This document shows, piece after piece, positions 43,429 to 54,619 of a stretch of DNA of 64,000 nucleotides. The notes below the pieces were generated by a model. That model saw nothing but the letters and a program-made list of their open reading frames with translations. It had not been told where the DNA came from and made no database searches. Location of the stretch: NCBI GenBank assembly GCA_016223165.1, contig JACRPO010000007.1:802843-866842 (forward strand). Reading direction: 5' to 3'. The position numbers and the translations under genes are program-made. Source of the stretch: Burkholderiales bacterium (GTDB taxonomy: Bacteria > Pseudomonadota > Gammaproteobacteria > Burkholderiales > Burkholderiaceae_C). The stretch's first letter is position 1. The number at the start of each line of letters is the position of its first letter.

Positions 43429-44606
43429 TTCTGCAAGGCCTCCTCGATGACAGCGGCGAGCGCGCGCACGCCTTCCTCGATCTTCGCCGGCGGCACGGTG
43501 ACGAACGAGAGCCGCAGCGTATGCGCGTGTGAACCGGAAGTGAAGAAGGGCGCGCCGGGCACGTAGGCCACGCCGCGCTCGACCGCCTTCGGCAGCAGCG
43601 CCGTGGCGTCGAGCGAGCTCGGCAGCTCGACCCAGAAGAACATGCCGCCCTCGGGCGCGTTGAAGCGGCAGCCTGCCGGCAGGTGCGCCTGCAGCGCCGC
43701 GCGCATAGCGTCGCGCTGCGCCCGGTAGCGGGCGCGGATGGTCGGCACGTGCTCGCGCAGGAAGCCGTTCTTGATGACCTCGTACACCACACGCTGGTTG
43801 AAGCCCGGCGTGTGCAGGTCGGCCGCCTGCTTGGCCTGCAGCATCTTCGGGAACAGTTGCTTGGGCGGCACGACGTAGCCCAGGCGCAGGCCAGGCGCCA
43901 GCACCTTCGAGAACGAGCCGAGGTAGATGGCCCCGTCCCCGAGGCGCGCGGCCAGCGGCGGCGGCGGCGGCGCATCGAACCAGAGGTCGCCGTAGGGGTT
44001 GTCTTCGACGACCGGCAGGCCGATCGACTGTGCCGCCGCAGCCAGCGCATCGCGCCGCGCCGCGCTCAGGCAGCGGCCGCTCGGGTTCTGGAAATTCGGC
44101 AGCAGGTACATGAAGCGCGCCCCGCGCGCCGAGGCGAGCGCCGCCGGGTCGGGGCCTTCGGCGTCGCCCTCGACGGCCACGAACTCCGGCTCGAACGGCG
44201 CGAAGGCCTGCAGCGCGCCAAGGTAGGTGGGCGACTCGACCGCGACCGCACTGCCCGGGTCGATGAGCACCTTGCCGACGAGGTCCAGGCCCTGCTGCGA
44301 ACCGGTGGTGATGAGCACCTGCGCGGCCTCGACCGCGAGGCCCATGCCGCACAGCTCGGCGGCGACCCACTCGCGCAGCGGGCCGTAGCCCTCGCTGGCC
44401 GCGTATTGCAGCGCCTCGCGCGGCTGTTCGCGCAGCACGCGTTCGGTGGCCTCGCGCATCGCCTGCACCGGGAAGGTGTCGGCCGAAGGCAGCCCTCCGG
44501 CAAGCGAGATGATGCCCGGCCGTTCGCTCAGCTTGAGGATCTCGCGGATCGTCGAAGGGTTCAACCGCGCAGCGCGGCGGGCCATCTGCCAGTGTGTGGT
44601 GCTCAT
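43425..44606 (-). CDS. PLP-dependent aminotransferase (2-aminoadipate aminotransferase/LysN-like)
   Basis: PGIISLAGGLPSADTFP, TTGSQQGLDLVGKVLIDPG, YLLPNFQNPSGR, GSFSKVLAPGLRLGY. Confidence 0.93.
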   Translation of the reverse strand: MSTTHWQMARRAARLNPSTIREILKLSERPGIISLAGGLPSADTFPVQAMREATERVLREQPREALQYAASEGYGPLREWVAAELCGMGLAVEAAQVLITTGSQQGLDLVGKVLIDPGSAVAVESPTYLGALQAFAPFEPEFVAVEGDAEGPDPAALASARGARFMYLLPNFQNPSGRCLSAARRDALAAAAQSIGLPVVEDNPYGDLWFDAPPPPPLAARLGDGAIYLGSFSKVLAPGLRLGYVVPPKQLFPKMLQAKQAADLHTPGFNQRVVYEVIKNGFLREHVPTIRARYRAQRDAMRAALQAHLPAGCRFNAPEGGMFFWVELPSSLDATALLPKAVERGVAYVPGAPFFTSGSHAHTLRLSFVTVPPAKIEEGVRALAAVIEEALQK

Positions 44607-45652
44607 GGGTGTGTCGGGTGTGTCCTGCCGGGCTCTTTGCTGTCGGGCTCGTGCTTCGTCACCGGCGCCGCCGGCATCACCGGCGTCACAGGCATGCGCT
44701 TGCCGATGAAGACCACGGCCACCACGGCGAGCGCGAAGCCCACCGTCAGCGGCTCGAGCCGCTCGCCGAGGATGGGCACGGCGGCCAGCAGCGCGAGGAA
44801 GGGCTGCGCCAGCTGAGTCTGGCTGACGCGCAGCACGCCGCCCTGCGCAAGGCCGCGGTACCAGGCGAAGAAGCCGAGCCACATCGAGAACAGCGTGACA
44901 TAGGCGAAGCCGGCCCAGGCGGCGGGCGCTGCCGGGGCTTCGGGCCAGGTGAGCAGCATCGCCGGCAGCGTGAGCGGCAGCGAGATCACGAGCACCCAGC
45001 AGATCGTCTGCTCGGCCGGCAGGTGCATCGAGACGCGCGCGCCGGCCACATAGCCGACGGCCGCACTCGCCACCGCGAGCGCCAGCCAGGCATCGGCCAC
45101 CACGAGCCGCCCGCCGCCAGAGATGAAGGCGAAAGCGATGACCAGGCCGCAGCCGGCCAGCGCGCAAACCCAGAACCCGAGCGAGGCGCGCTGGCGCAGC
45201 GCGAGCGCGGCGCCGACGGCCGTGCCGAGCGGAAGGACGCCGGTCACCACCGACGCGTGCATGGCCGGCACCTCGCGCAGTGCCATGGCCAGGCCGAGCG
45301 GAAAGCCAACCACCGTGCCGGCCGCCGAGAGGGCGAGCAGCGGCCACAGCCGGCGCGCCGGCCACGGTGACCGCCCGCCGGCGGCGAGCCAGAGATAGGC
45401 CAGGCTCAGCAGCCCGGCAAAGGCGGCTCGGCCGGCGGTGACGAAGGCCGGCGGCAGCTGCGGCGCCGCCTGGTCGCCGACGGCCAGGCGGGTCATCGGC
45501 ATCGTCAGCGCGAAGATCAACACGCCGAGCGCGCCCCAGGCGAAGCCGCGCGCGACACGCCGCGCGTCGGCATGCGCGCCGACATGCGCATCGGCAGGCG
45601 CGTCGGCACGCGCGAGGGCTGCCGGCGTCGCCGCGGCCACGACACGGCTCAT
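44603..45652 (-). CDS. DMT superfamily transporter (EamA domains)
   Basis: About 10 hydrophobic segments; internal duplication; LAQPFLALLAAVPILGERLEPLTVGF. Confidence 0.88.
   Translation of the reverse strand: MSRVVAAATPAALARADAPADAHVGAHADARRVARGFAWGALGVLIFALTMPMTRLAVGDQAAPQLPPAFVTAGRAAFAGLLSLAYLWLAAGGRSPWPARRLWPLLALSAAGTVVGFPLGLAMALREVPAMHASVVTGVLPLGTAVGAALALRQRASLGFWVCALAGCGLVIAFAFISGGGRLVVADAWLALAVASAAVGYVAGARVSMHLPAEQTICWVLVISLPLTLPAMLLTWPEAPAAPAAWAGFAYVTLFSMWLGFFAWYRGLAQGGVLRVSQTQLAQPFLALLAAVPILGERLEPLTVGFALAVVAVVFIGKRMPVTPVMPAAPVTKHEPDSKEPGRTHPTHP
45565..45612. repeat. 12-bp near-tandem repeat (4 units) in the EamA N-terminal coding region
   Basis: CGTCGGCATGCG CGCCGACATGCG CATCGGCAGGCG CGTCGGCACGCG. 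Confidence 0.75.
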
Positions 45653-46248
45653 GCGCGCGCCATCCACAGCGCCGTGCCCGCCAGCAGCAGGGCGAGCCCG
45701 CGGTTGAAGGCGAGCAGCCGCCGCCCCTGCGCCAGCCAGCGCCGCAGTGCCGCGCCCACCCAGGCATAGGTGAAGTTGCTCGCGAGCGCGAACACCATCA
45801 GCACCGGCAGCACCTGCAGCAGCCGCCACTCGGGCGCGTCGCCGCGGTTGATCCAGCCGACGCTCACCACGAGGGCCAGGATCCAGGCCTTGATGTTGAC
45901 GAACTGGAGCAGCACGCCATGGCCGAAGCCGACGTCGAAGCGCTCGGGGTCGTCGGCGGCGAGCGCGGCCGACTCGGCCAGCCGCCAGGCCAGCCACAAC
46001 ATGTAGCCGACGCCCGCCCACTTGACGAAGCCCCGCAGCACCGGCGCCGCGTTCAGCAGCGCGCCCAGGCCGAGCGCGCAGGCGACGACGACGACCCCCC
46101 AACCCACGGGCACGCCGAGCACGAAGCGCATCGAGTGGCGCAGGCCACGATTGGCCGCCAAGGCCGCCGCCAGCGTGGTGTTGGGGCCCGGCGTGAAGCT
46201 CATCGCCGTGGCAACGAACAGCAGCGCGGCCCATTCGGAGCCCGTCAT
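45649..46248 (-). CDS. LysE family translocator
   Basis: AMSFTPGPNTTLAAALAANRGLRHSMRFVLGVPVGWG; 4-bp overlap with the EamA gene. Confidence 0.93.
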   Translation of the reverse strand: MTGSEWAALLFVATAMSFTPGPNTTLAAALAANRGLRHSMRFVLGVPVGWGVVVVACALGLGALLNAAPVLRGFVKWAGVGYMLWLAWRLAESAALAADDPERFDVGFGHGVLLQFVNIKAWILALVVSVGWINRGDAPEWRLLQVLPVLMVFALASNFTYAWVGAALRRWLAQGRRLLAFNRGLALLLAGTALWMARA

Positions 46249-46322
46249 GCGCTCAGTCTAGCGGCCACGGGCGACACAGGAGCAATACACTCCCACCGAC
46301 AGTTCCAGCATCTGTACTGCCC

Positions 46323-47840
46323 ATGTCGACGACACAGATCGAAGCCGGCCTGGCTCGTGCCGGCCGCGCCACGCTGAGCGAGCAGCTGGCCGAGCGCTTT
46401 GCCGAGCGCATCCGCCAGCGCCTGCTGAGTCCCGGCACGCGCCTGCCTTCCGTACGTGCTTGCGCGGCGCGCCACGGCGTGAGCCCGAGCACCGTGGTCG
46501 GCGCCTACGACCTGCTGCAGGCGCAGGGGCTCGTGCAGGCACGGCCGCAGCGCGGCTTCTTCGTGCGCGAGGCGGCGACACCGGCGCGTCCGGCCGCCGC
46601 GCTGGGCGCCGCCACCGCAAGCCCGGCGCCTGCGGCCGGGGCCGCTTCGGCCACCGCGCCCGCGGCGGCGAAAGGGATGGCGCCCGTGCCGGCCGAGGCT
46701 GCCGCCCCGCCGCCGCGCCCCGTGGACGCCACTGCGCTCATCCGCGGCATGTTCCGCCCGCGCCGCGGCGCGCCGCCGGCGCCGGCGCAAGGCACGCTGC
46801 CCGAGGCCTGGCTCGATGCCGGCCTGCTGCAGCGCGCGCTGCGCCGCGTCACGGCCGGTGCCGGCGCGCAGGGCTGGCTCTCGTACGGCGACCCGGCCGG
46901 CGACCCGCGCCTGCGCCGCGCGCTCGTGCAGCGGCTGGCCGACATCGGCGTGCCCGCCACCGTCGAGCAGATCGTGACCACGGTGGGCGCGACGCACGCC
47001 CTCGACCTCGTCGCGCGCACGCTGCTGCAGCCCGGCGATGCCGTGCTCGTCGACGAGCCGGGCTGGGCGGTCGAGTACGCGCGCCTCACGCGCATGGGCC
47101 TCAACCTGCTGCCGGTGCCGCGCGGCCCCGAAGGACCCGACCTCGCGGTGCTGCAGGCGCTGGCCGAGGCGCACCGGCCTCGCCTGTACGTCACCGTGTC
47201 GGTGCTGCACAACCCCACCGGCGCCTCGCTGGCGCCGGCGCACGCACACCGCCTGCTGCGCCTGGCCGAGGCGCTGGACTTCATGCTCGTCGAGGACGAC
47301 ACCTACGCCTGGCTGGCGCCGGCACACGCGACGCGCGTCGCCCAGCTCGACGCGCTGCAGCGCACGATCTACGTCTCGGGCTTCTCGAAGATCCTCGTGC
47401 CGCAGTGGCGCGTCGGCTATGTCGCCGCCGCCCCGGCCATGGCCGAGCGGCTGATCGACACCAAGATGCTGGGCACGCTCACGACGCCGGCGCCACTCGA
47501 GCAGGCGGTGGCCTGGTGCCTCGAGCAGGGTGCGCTGCGCCGCCACGCCGAGCGCGTCACCGCGCTGCTGGCGGCGGCGCGCTCGCGCACCGTGCGGCTG
47601 GCGCGCGAGGCCGGCTGCCGCTTCGCCGCGCCGCCCGAGGGGCTGTTCGGCTGGCTCGACGTGGGTGCCGACACCGAACACCTGGCCCACCTGCTGCTGG
47701 ACGAAGGCTGGCTGACGGCGCCGGGCAGCCTTTTCCACGCCACGCCGCGACCGACGACGCTGATGCGGGTGAACTTCGCCACCGCGCAGGACGCCCGCTT
47801 CTGGCACAGGCTGCAGGCCCTCCGGGAGGAGGGTTCCTGA
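46323..47840 (+). CDS. MocR/GntR-family PLP-dependent transcriptional regulator
   Basis: N-terminal GntR wHTH (LAERFAERIRQRLLSPGTRLPSVRACAARHGVSPSTVVGAYDLL) fused to an aminotransferase fold (VSVLHNPTGASLAPAHA, YVSGFSKILVPQWRVGY). Confidence 0.95.
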   Translation: MSTTQIEAGLARAGRATLSEQLAERFAERIRQRLLSPGTRLPSVRACAARHGVSPSTVVGAYDLLQAQGLVQARPQRGFFVREAATPARPAAALGAATASPAPAAGAASATAPAAAKGMAPVPAEAAAPPPRPVDATALIRGMFRPRRGAPPAPAQGTLPEAWLDAGLLQRALRRVTAGAGAQGWLSYGDPAGDPRLRRALVQRLADIGVPATVEQIVTTVGATHALDLVARTLLQPGDAVLVDEPGWAVEYARLTRMGLNLLPVPRGPEGPDLAVLQALAEAHRPRLYVTVSVLHNPTGASLAPAHAHRLLRLAEALDFMLVEDDTYAWLAPAHATRVAQLDALQRTIYVSGFSKILVPQWRVGYVAAAPAMAERLIDTKMLGTLTTPAPLEQAVAWCLEQGALRRHAERVTALLAAARSRTVRLAREAGCRFAAPPEGLFGWLDVGADTEHLAHLLLDEGWLTAPGSLFHATPRPTTLMRVNFATAQDARFWHRLQALREEGS

Positions 47841-47949
47841 ACATTTCGACACAATTGAAACAGCTCTGCCGACCGTGAACTCTGCACGGCAGCTTCCAAT
47901 TCCCCTCGCACGGTCGCCCGCAAGAAAAGAGCGAGCCGGGCGCAGTGCG

Positions 47950-47983
47950 AGTAGAGGGAGCAGAGGAGTAGAGGGAGTAGAGG
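47950..47983. repeat. Purine-rich 8/9-bp repeat in the leader of the 47997 gene
   Basis: GAGTAGAGGGAGCAGAGGAGTAGAGGGAGTAGAGGG, ending about 14 bp before the ATG. Confidence 0.8.
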
Positions 47984-47996
47984 GCGGGACGCAGAC

Positions 47997-48743
47997 ATGC
48001 CTTTCCAATCCACGCAGCCGGCCTCCGGGGTCGGCACACCGCGGTCGGCCGAGTTCATGGCCGGCCGGGCGAGCGAGGAGACCCTCGACTCGGTCGCCGG
48101 CGCGACGCGGCTGAGCTCGCTGTCGCCCTCCCTGATGGCCGACCTGCAGCGCTTCGGCAGCGAGACGGGCAGCGGTGCGCTCGACATGCTGGCGATGCTG
48201 GCCGCTTCGGTGCGGCACGGCCGCTCGCTGCGTGCCACGGTGCTCGTCGATCAGCACCAGGTGCCGCTCACCCTCTTCCCCACGGCACGCGTGGCGCACT
48301 CGCCGCTGCCGATGATCTCGCTGCTGTCGGGACGCGTGCAGGACTGGCGGCTGCTGCAGGTGGCGCCAGCGCAGATGAAGGCGCCGGGCGCGGCCGAGCT
48401 GCAATCGCTGGTGCACAACTACACGCCGCTGCCGCTGCTGCTGTGGGCCGTGGCGCAGCGCGGCTCGCGCGATTCGCTGCTGCCGGAGATCGCCGGCACG
48501 GCGGCCTACCGCGTCACGCCGTCGGCGGACCTGCGCCTGCTCGACCTCACGGGCACCGTGCTGGCCGCGGTGGAGCGGCTGCGGCGCAGCACGACCAACC
48601 TGCGCGACATCGCCGCCTGGCCCGGCTTCGACCGCGTGCGCGCGCAGCGGCTGCTGAACGGGCTGTACCTGCAGGCGGCCCTGCTCGTCAGCCGCACGCA
48701 CCCGGCGGCGACGAACGACGGCTGGGCGCACGCGCACCACTGA
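47997..48743 (+). CDS. Conserved-looking protein of unknown function with possible C-terminal winged helix
   Basis: 248-aa ORF; C-terminal TNLRDIAAWPGFDRVRAQRLLNGLYLQAALLVSRTHP; no family recognised. Confidence 0.7.
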   Translation: MPFQSTQPASGVGTPRSAEFMAGRASEETLDSVAGATRLSSLSPSLMADLQRFGSETGSGALDMLAMLAASVRHGRSLRATVLVDQHQVPLTLFPTARVAHSPLPMISLLSGRVQDWRLLQVAPAQMKAPGAAELQSLVHNYTPLPLLLWAVAQRGSRDSLLPEIAGTAAYRVTPSADLRLLDLTGTVLAAVERLRRSTTNLRDIAAWPGFDRVRAQRLLNGLYLQAALLVSRTHPAATNDGWAHAHH

Positions 48744-48810
48744 ACGCACCACCGAACTGAACACACCGGCGCCGGCCCCACCGGCTGCTGTCCCCACACC
48801 CTGCCGCGGT

Positions 48811-50787
<1,977 letters not shown>

Positions 50788-50793
50788 CGGCGC

Positions 50794-50954
50794 AGAGCCT
50801 GTGAATGAATCAGCCGCGCCCGAGCGACGCGCCAGAAGGCGTCGGATCTAGGCGCAAAGCGCAGCCATATCCGGTGATATGGCGAGCATTTGCAACGACG
50901 GGCCGGCGCCTTCTGGCGTGGCGAGCGGGTGTGGATGATTCGTTCACAGGCTCT
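50794..50954. repeat. 161-bp near-palindromic dispersed repeat, copy 2
   Basis: Same length as copy 1 (35024-35184), 7 substitutions by eye, no indels. Confidence 0.95.
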
Positions 50955-50963
50955 TCAGTATTC

Positions 50964-51590
50964 TCAGAACGACCAGCGCAGCCCGGCGGTGACCATGCTC
51001 CCCACCGTGGTGCCGGTGTTGCGGCCCTCGCCGGTGATGGCGTCCCAGCCCACTTCGAGCGCCGCACGCGGGCCGAGGTGCAGCAGGAAGGCGAGGCCGA
51101 CGCCGGCGGTGAAGATGTGCTGCGCCGCGATGTCGTCGCTGCGCGAATGCCGCACGTCGGCCACTCCGGCGCGCAGCAGCCCTTCGCTGGCCGGGCCGAA
51201 AGGGATCGAGAACACGATGTTGACGCCCAGCGCCTGCATGCGCAGCGAGTCGCGCGGCGTGCGGCCGTTGTCGATGCGGGCGCGGCCGTAGTCGGTCCAG
51301 GTGCCCTCGACGCCGATGCGGCCGAAGCGGTAGCCCAGCCCCACCTTGCCCGCGCCGGCGCGGCCGTAGTCGCAGTCGTCGTAGTAGTAGTAGTCGCTGC
51401 GGCAGTCGAGCTCGTACTGGCTGCCGCCGGCCGCGAACAGCAGATAAGGCCCCGGGCGCTCCGAGTACCAGGTGGAGGGGTCCTGCGCCGCGGCGGCGCC
51501 GGCCGACAGGGCCATCGCCAGGCTGACCGCGCCACACAGGAGCGCTTGCCGAAGGCCAGCCGGCGGCCGTTGCGGAAGGTGTTGCGACAT
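50964..51590 (-). CDS. Putative outer-membrane beta-barrel protein
   Basis: Signal peptide MSQHLPQRPPAGLRQALLCGAVSLAMALSAGAAAAQ; alternating strands; C-terminal VTAGLRWSF. Confidence 0.75.
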   Translation of the reverse strand: MSQHLPQRPPAGLRQALLCGAVSLAMALSAGAAAAQDPSTWYSERPGPYLLFAAGGSQYELDCRSDYYYYDDCDYGRAGAGKVGLGYRFGRIGVEGTWTDYGRARIDNGRTPRDSLRMQALGVNIVFSIPFGPASEGLLRAGVADVRHSRSDDIAAQHIFTAGVGLAFLLHLGPRAALEVGWDAITGEGRNTGTTVGSMVTAGLRWSF

Positions 51591-51695
51591 GGATGAATGC
51601 CTCGCTCGTGAGGGCAGGCACGCTAGCACAGCGATGCCGGCGCTTCGCTGCGCCCTCTCGACGCCGGCCCGAGCGCGCTGCCGCCCGCGCGAAAC

Positions 51696-52757
51696 TCAGG
51701 TCGCCGCCATCACTGCCCGCGACGCGGCGCGCTGCCAGTCCTCGCCGCCGTAGTGCCGCGTTTCCTCGCGCGCCGCATCGACGAGCTTGATCAGGTGCTC
51801 GTCCGGCGATCGCAGCGCGGCCGCGATCAGCGCGGGCCACGCTCGCAGCACGAGCGGCGCCCGTGCCGGCGCGAGCCTGGCCGCCACCACGCCGTGCGCG
51901 TAGGCCGGCCAGAACGAGCGCCAGGCCGCGTGGCGTGCGCCGGGCTCATCAGCGACGAACGGCGCGAGCACACGCATCGCATGCGTGCCGGTGACGAGGT
52001 GCAGCGCGGTGAAGTTGCCGGTCTCGGCGTAGGCAAGGGCGGCGGCGCGGGCCAGGCGCGCGGGCGTGTGATCGTCGATCAGCAGTCGCGCCGCGACGGC
52101 ACTGACGGCGCCATCGGCCGCGGCGTCACGCATGCGTGCGGCGATGAGCCCGGCGCTCGACGTGCCTGCCGGCAGTTCGCGCAGCAAGGCGGCAGGATCA
52201 TCGGTGCGGTCCGGCGGGCCCGCATCCGGCCGCGCTCGGGCCCGTGGCCGCGCGCTTGCCGCCGCCTCCGTAGCCGCGGGTGGCCCGGGCGGCCCATGCG
52301 GCCCCAGCGGCATGTACCACGCCGCCCAGTGCGCCAGCCCCTGGGCAACCTCGCCGCCGTGCCCCGCCTGCACGCCGGCGGCGGTGCGGATGAGTCCGTG
52401 GAAAGCGGCCGCCGCGACGCCCGGCAGCAGCACCGGCAGGGCCTGCGCCAGCACGACCGCCACGCCCTCGCGGGCGATCCAGTGTTCGAAGAAGTCGAGA
52501 TGACGAGGCCAGGCTTCGCGCTCGCCGAGGCTCCCGGTCCAGCTCTCGGGGCCGAGCCCGGGTTCGCGTGGCCGCGCCGGGCGCAGGCGCTTGCCGGCGA
52601 TGTAGTCGGTGCCGAACTCGCGCAGCCGCGCCTCGCCGGCGCCCAGCCGCGCCAGCGCGAGCCAGGCCATCGGCAGGTGGTTCGAGAGGCCGTTGCCGTA
52701 CTCGGGGTCGTGCGCGCCCGCGTCGTCGAGCAGGCGCTGCAGAAGCGTGTTGTCCAT
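51696..52757 (-). CDS. Questin oxidase-like family protein (DUF4243-like)
   Basis: DPEYGNGLSNHLPMAWLALARLGAG...YIAGKRLRPARPREPG; HLVTGTHAMR. Confidence 0.75.
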   Translation of the reverse strand: MDNTLLQRLLDDAGAHDPEYGNGLSNHLPMAWLALARLGAGEARLREFGTDYIAGKRLRPARPREPGLGPESWTGSLGEREAWPRHLDFFEHWIAREGVAVVLAQALPVLLPGVAAAAFHGLIRTAAGVQAGHGGEVAQGLAHWAAWYMPLGPHGPPGPPAATEAAASARPRARARPDAGPPDRTDDPAALLRELPAGTSSAGLIAARMRDAAADGAVSAVAARLLIDDHTPARLARAAALAYAETGNFTALHLVTGTHAMRVLAPFVADEPGARHAAWRSFWPAYAHGVVAARLAPARAPLVLRAWPALIAAALRSPDEHLIKLVDAAREETRHYGGEDWQRAASRAVMAAT

Positions 52758-52792
52758 GTCAGCCGCGCCGGGCACGCGTGGCGCTCAGCCGT

Positions 52793-53278
52793 TCAGAGCG
52801 CCAGGCGCAGCACGCGCTCGCCGTCGACGTACTGATCGGTGAGCTCGAACCCGGCGTGGCCGTAGAAGGCCACCAGCTGCGGGGCCGGCTCGACGATGCT
52901 CGTGAACATCTCGCCCGGATGCGGTCGCGACTGCACGTGTTCGATGACGAGGCGCAGCGCCGCGAGGCCGATGCCCATGCCTTGCCACTCGCGGTCGACC
53001 ATCAGGCGCCAGAGGAAGAACTCCGGGTCTTCGGGGTCGACGACGCGGCTCGGGTCGTAGAGCATGACGAAGCCCACCGGCTCGTCGCCGGCATAGATGG
53101 CGCGCGGCCAGGCCTCGCCGTACACCGCGGCCTGCGCCATGCTCTTGGCGTTGGGTGCCACCTGGCGGCCGCCGTCGCCGGCATCGAGGCTCATCACCGC
53201 CTGGATGTTGTGCCGCGTCACCTCGCGCAGGGTGACCGCGAGCGCGCGGCCGTGGGCACGGGCGTAGGCGATTCCCAT
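52793..53278 (-). CDS. GNAT family N-acetyltransferase (diamine acetyltransferase-like)
   Basis: PVGFVMLYDPSRVVDPEDPEFFLWRLMVDREWQGMGIGLAALRLVIEHV. Confidence 0.9.
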   Translation of the reverse strand: MGIAYARAHGRALAVTLREVTRHNIQAVMSLDAGDGGRQVAPNAKSMAQAAVYGEAWPRAIYAGDEPVGFVMLYDPSRVVDPEDPEFFLWRLMVDREWQGMGIGLAALRLVIEHVQSRPHPGEMFTSIVEPAPQLVAFYGHAGFELTDQYVDGERVLRLAL

Positions 53279-53294
53279 GGCCGGTGGTCCGCGT

Positions 53295-54248
53295 TCAGCG
53301 CAGCGCCGCCTCGAGCTTGTCGAGGAACATCCTCGCCACGTCGAAGCCGCTTTGCTGCGTGATCTCCTGGAAACAGGTCGGGCTCGTGACGTTGATCTCG
53401 GTGAGGCACTCGCCGATGATGTCCAGGCCCACGAGCAGCAGGCCGCGCGCGGCGAGCACGGGGCCGATCGCCTCGGCGATCTCGCGGTCGCGCCGGGAGA
53501 TCGGTTGCGCCACGCCCTTGCCGCCGGCGGCGAGGTTGCCGCGCACCTCGCTGCCCTGCGGGATGCGGGCCAGCACGTGCGGCACCGGCTCGCCGCCGAT
53601 GACGAGCACGCGCTTGTCGCCCTCGCGGATGGCGGGCAGGAACTTCTGCACCATCACCGTCTGCGCACCGTCGCGGTTGAGCGTCTCGACGATGCTGCCG
53701 AGGTTGAGGCCGTCGGCGCCGACGCGGAAGATGCCCATGCCGCCCATGCCGTCGAGCGGCTTCAGGATGATGTCGTGGTGCTCGGCGTGGAAGCGCCGCA
53801 CCTCGGCGGCGTCGCGCGTGACGAGCGTGGGCGCGATGAACTGCGGAAACTCCAGGATCGCGAGCTTCTCCGGGTGGTCGCGCAGCGCAGCGGGCTTGTT
53901 GAACACGCGCGCGCCTTCGCGCTCGGCCTGGCCGAGCAGGTGCGTGGCGTAGAAATACTCGCTGTCGAAGGGTGGGTCCTTGCGCATGAGCACGGCGCCG
54001 GTGTCGGCGAGTGCCGTTTCGCGCTCGGCGCGCACCTCGAACCAGTCGTGCTCCTGCGGCGCCGCCGGCCTGAGCGTGATCTCGCGCGTCGTCGCGACGA
54101 CGCGTCCGCCCCGCTGCCAGCGCAGATGGCGCGGCTCGCAGGCGAGCAGCACATGGCCGCGCGCCGCAGCCTCGCGCATCATGGCGTAGGTGGTGTCCTT
54201 GTAGGTCTTGAACGACTCGAGCGGGTCGGCGACGAAGAGCAGGTTCAA
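53295..54248 (-). CDS. gshB: Glutathione synthetase
   Basis: MNLLFVADPLESFKTYKDTTYAMMREA; LKPLDGMGGMGIFRV; GLDIIGECLTEINVTSPTC. Confidence 0.97.
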   Translation of the reverse strand: MNLLFVADPLESFKTYKDTTYAMMREAAARGHVLLACEPRHLRWQRGGRVVATTREITLRPAAPQEHDWFEVRAERETALADTGAVLMRKDPPFDSEYFYATHLLGQAEREGARVFNKPAALRDHPEKLAILEFPQFIAPTLVTRDAAEVRRFHAEHHDIILKPLDGMGGMGIFRVGADGLNLGSIVETLNRDGAQTVMVQKFLPAIREGDKRVLVIGGEPVPHVLARIPQGSEVRGNLAAGGKGVAQPISRRDREIAEAIGPVLAARGLLLVGLDIIGECLTEINVTSPTCFQEITQQSGFDVARMFLDKLEAALR

Positions 54249-54418
54249 GCGCGGCTCACGGTGGCTGGCCTATCGCAGGCGGGGGCCGCCACTTTGGCAC
54301 AAACCGGTCGCTCCGGTCGCCCCGGCCTCCCTTGCCTCGGGCCGGCCCGGCGCGGGCCGGCTCGCGAGTGCGCCGCGGCTGCGTCGCGCTCACCGCCCCT
54401 GCGGCGCGGCGCGCCGGC

Positions 54419-54619
54419 TCAGCACGATTGCGCGCCGGGCCGCAGGTAGATCACCCGGTAGGCGAGCGCCACGAGCCCGCTGCCGCCGACGAGGTTGCCG
54501 GCGATCACCGGCACCAGGTTGGCGGCCATGTCCCAGGCCGAGAGCGGCGCGCCGAGCAGCATCGCGAGCGGGAAGAAGTACATGTTGGCGACGCTGTGCT
54601 CGAAGCCCGCGGCGACTCC
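54419..54619 (-). pseudogene. C-terminal remnant of a FocA/NirC (FNT) formate/nitrite transporter
   Basis: Minus-strand translation GVAAGFEHSVANMYFFPLAMLLGAPLSAWDMAANLVPVIAGNLVGGSGLVALAYRVIYLRPGAQSC*; GFEHSVANM and P...GNLVGGS are FNT C-terminal signatures; N-terminal part absent. Confidence 0.88.

Noticed and set aside
51370-51400. YYYYDDCDY tract in the beta-barrel protein as a functional motif
   Set aside because: Short triplet-like repeat (GTAGTAGTAG); no independent support for function.
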